Shown: positions 62,255 to 64,000 of the stretch, piece after piece
How positions within the stretch are numbered: position 1 is the first letter of the stretch
Layout: each line of letters opens with the position of its first letter
Assembly (NCBI RefSeq): GCF_023221595.1
Contig: NZ_CP096563.1
Coordinates: 5,017,001-5,081,000 of the forward strand
Source of the DNA: Rhodococcus qingshengii JCM 15477
GTDB taxonomy: Bacteria; Actinomycetota; Actinomycetes; Mycobacteriales; Mycobacteriaceae
Length of the DNA stretch: 64,000 bases
Direction of reading: 5' to 3'
Made by a program: the position numbers and the translations under genes
The notes under the pieces: model-generated
Told to the model about the DNA's origin: nothing
Database searches by the model: none
The model's input: only the letters and a program-made list of their open reading frames with translations

Positions 62255-64000
62255 CCTCACGCGAGTCACGCTCCTGCGCGGTCGAGACGTACCACGCTGC
62301 GATCTGCGCTCTGGAACTGAATCCCAGTTTTGTCAGTACGTGTTCCACGTGTCCCTGAGCGGTGCGCAGCGAGATTACCAAGTGCTCCGCAATCGCGCGA
62401 TTGGTCAACCCTTGGGCAACCAGTTCCGCAACTTGCTGCTCACGAGGAGTGAGGTGAGGCCCTTCAGCCGACGACGCAGTCGTGACACTGGAGCGCTTGT
62501 CGAGCGCATATGCGACAGCTTCACCCTCGGACATCGCAAACCCGCTGCGAAACGACTTGTCGAAAGCATCGTCACCCATGGCTTTGCGAGCAGTCTCTGC
62601 AGCAGTGTCGTGATGAGCTGACAAACCCGGCAGGCCCGCCAGCCGTCCCCCGACCTTCTGCCAATACATGGCTGCCGCGCCGAGCAGAACCGCTGCATGC
62701 TTCCAATCACGTTGCGCTGCAGCAATCCACGCCAACGGCTCGATACACCACGCCGAGTTCATCGGGGCATCGAGAATTCTCAGACTTCGAGTCAAATAGT
62801 CACTTGCGGCATCCAATTCACCTCGGAGCCAGCTCACGAGCCCGAGAGTTCCCAGCGCAAATGCCTGGAACATCATCTCGTCGGCGGGCACGGTGATCGC
62901 GAGAATCTCTTCGTTGCACTCCACAGAGCGATCAAGAGCGCCGGACAGGAAGTACGCGACTCCCAAGGTGTCCAGGCCGACCACCACATGCAGCAGATTC
63001 TTGTCGAGTCGAAACAGCGTCAACGCGGATTCCAGCTTGGCCGTAGCGGTATCGAAGTTACCTCTGAAGGTATCGACGTATCCGTCTCCCCACGTCGCCA
63101 AGCCGCGCGAGCGCACATCCGCCAAGTCGTTTGCCAGGCGCCAACTCTCGTCGACCAACTCTTCTGCCCGTTCGAGTTCCCCCTGCATCGCGTGATTCAC
63201 GGCGTCGATGGCCAAGACATCCACTCGGAACGGATCCAGCTCTCGATCCTCTGCATTCAAGGCTCGATCCGTCCAGTAACGCGCCTGCACAAGTAATCCA
63301 CCTGCAAGCCAGAATCTGTACAACGCACCGACCATTCGCGTTGCAGATCGCGCCTCTCCGGCAGTGGAAATCGAGTACTCCAACGCATCGTTGACGTTGC
63401 GCTGTTCACGACCGAGCCTTGCGATCCAGGCAGCTTGCCGGCCACTGATCCACTCGGCTTCCGCATGAACGACCAGTGCCTCGAACCAATCACGATGGCT
63501 TCGACGCAGAGCGGAATACTCACCGGCGGACTCCAACTTTTCATGTCCGTACTCCCGGAGTAGGTCGAGGAGGTGGTACCGAACATCCCCGTCGGTTTCC
63601 TCACGAATCAGGATGGACTTCTCGACCAACGCGGTGACGAGATCGAGCACTTCGGTCGAATTCATGTCCTGCCCACACACGCCCTCAGCGGCGTCGAGGT
63701 CGAACCCACCCGAGAACACCGACAACCTCCCCCACAACTGCTGTTCGGTTGGCGAGCAGAGGTCGTAACTCCAATCGATCGACAATCGCAGCGTCTGTTG
63801 ACGACTCGGAACGTCACGTCCACCCGTTGTAAGAAGTCGGTATCGATCCGAGAGCCTGTTCATGATCTGCTCAGCAGACATACCACGCAGGCGAGCTGCC
63901 GCCAGTTCGATCGGAAGTGGGAGTCCATCCAAGTCGTGACAGATATGCGCAACGGCGCGCTTGTTCTCCTCGGTGAGGGTGAAACCAGGTACGACGGAAG
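62229..64000 (-). CDS. LuxR-family regulator with ATPase/TPR module (5' end cut by window)
   Basis: The visible part has 590 residues and the frame is open to the right edge. It opens in the C-terminal part of an NB-ARC-like ATPase (HICHDLDGLPLPIELAAARLRGMS), followed by a winged-helix part (RQQTLRLSIDWSYDLCSPTEQQLWGRLSVFSGGFDLDAAEGV), a long TPR-like helical region and a C-terminal LuxR helix-turn-helix (LTPREQQVAELVAQGLTNRAIAEHLVISLRTAQGHVEHVLTKLGFSSRAQIAAWY). A TTG at 63932 is only an internal codon. This is an AfsR/LAL-type activator whose Walker A lies outside the window. Confidence 0.9.
   Translation of the reverse strand, partial: SVVPGFTLTEENKRAVAHICHDLDGLPLPIELAAARLRGMSAEQIMNRLSDRYRLLTTGGRDVPSRQQTLRLSIDWSYDLCSPTEQQLWGRLSVFSGGFDLDAAEGVCGQDMNSTEVLDLVTALVEKSILIREETDGDVRYHLLDLLREYGHEKLESAGEYSALRRSHRDWFEALVVHAEAEWISGRQAAWIARLGREQRNVNDALEYSISTAGEARSATRMVGALYRFWLAGGLLVQARYWTDRALNAEDRELDPFRVDVLAIDAVNHAMQGELERAEELVDESWRLANDLADVRSRGLATWGDGYVDTFRGNFDTATAKLESALTLFRLDKNLLHVVVGLDTLGVAYFLSGALDRSVECNEEILAITVPADEMMFQAFALGTLGLVSWLRGELDAASDYLTRSLRILDAPMNSAWCIEPLAWIAAAQRDWKHAAVLLGAAAMYWQKVGGRLAGLPGLSAHHDTAAETARKAMGDDAFDKSFRSGFAMSEGEAVAYALDKRSSVTTASSAEGPHLTPREQQVAELVAQGLTNRAIAEHLVISLRTAQGHVEHVLTKLGFSSRAQIAAWYVSTAQERDSREVNGSAGRS

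Overview
The window reads as chromosomal DNA of a high-GC, mycolic-acid actinobacterium, most likely a Rhodococcus of the erythropolis/qingshengii type. This rests on codon use (strong G/C at third positions, frequent GTG starts), many ATGA/GTGA start-stop overlaps, mycobacteria-like families (EspR-type regulator, LppP/LprE-type lipoprotein, PapA-like acyltransferases), and actinobacterial regulatory elements. No tRNA, rRNA, CRISPR array, insertion sequence or prophage was seen. Both ends cut genes: a flavoprotein at the left edge and a LuxR-type regulator at the right edge.

Layout. 0-12.6 kb: a flavoprotein/TIM-barrel pair; DAHP synthase behind an apparent aromatic attenuator (leader peptide with Tyr-Phe-Trp-Phe in a row); a Tat lipoprotein for siderophore uptake; two small membrane proteins; a coupled PucR regulator / NTF2-like / DNA-alkylation-repair unit divergent from the proline catabolic pair pruA-putB; and an NtaA/SnaA-type flavin monooxygenase. 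12.7-18.5 kb: a CGNR regulator divergent from an EamA exporter; an ABC-2 exporter with its own two-component system; an EspR-like regulator. 18.5-23.7 kb: cobalamin-riboswitch-controlled metE, an oligopeptide-type binding protein and a TetR regulator. 23.7-29.8 kb: a MarR regulator and the homogentisate operon hmgA-(unknown)-fahA, then a SAM-type riboswitch ahead of a FAD/NAD(P)-binding protein. 29.8-43.7 kb: a ClpC-like ATPase with a HAIR-type operator; a secreted protein; an MFS/dehydrogenase pair divergent from a second CGNR regulator with paired operators; a TMEM175-like channel; an MFS-amidohydrolase operon whose promoter is bracketed by two palindromes; a lipoprotein; and a fused indolepyruvate ferredoxin oxidoreductase. 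43.7-50.4 kb: MerR/TipA, large LuxR and AraC regulators, a small membrane protein, a 34-residue amphipathic peptide ORF and a DMT membrane protein. 50.4-58.6 kb: soluble transhydrogenase, three tandem PapA-like condensation-domain proteins, and the ohrR-ohr-oxidoreductase operon. 58.6-64 kb: an SDR, a second-type YidC with a DUF6412 protein, an NlpC/P60 hydrolase, a zinc-ribbon protein and the partial LuxR regulator.

How the parts connect. Amino-acid metabolism recurs: aromatic synthesis (DAHP synthase), aromatic breakdown (homogentisate operon, and possibly the arylpyruvate oxidoreductase), proline breakdown, and methionine/SAM control. RNA-level regulation is dense: one probable attenuator and two riboswitches. 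Convergent gene pairs are separated by long perfect or near-perfect hairpins, two of which belong to one repeated family, or by a shared CTAG stop overlap. The least explained parts are the three-gene acyltransferase cluster, the unknown middle gene of the homogentisate operon, the SAM-switch FAD protein and the 34-residue peptide.
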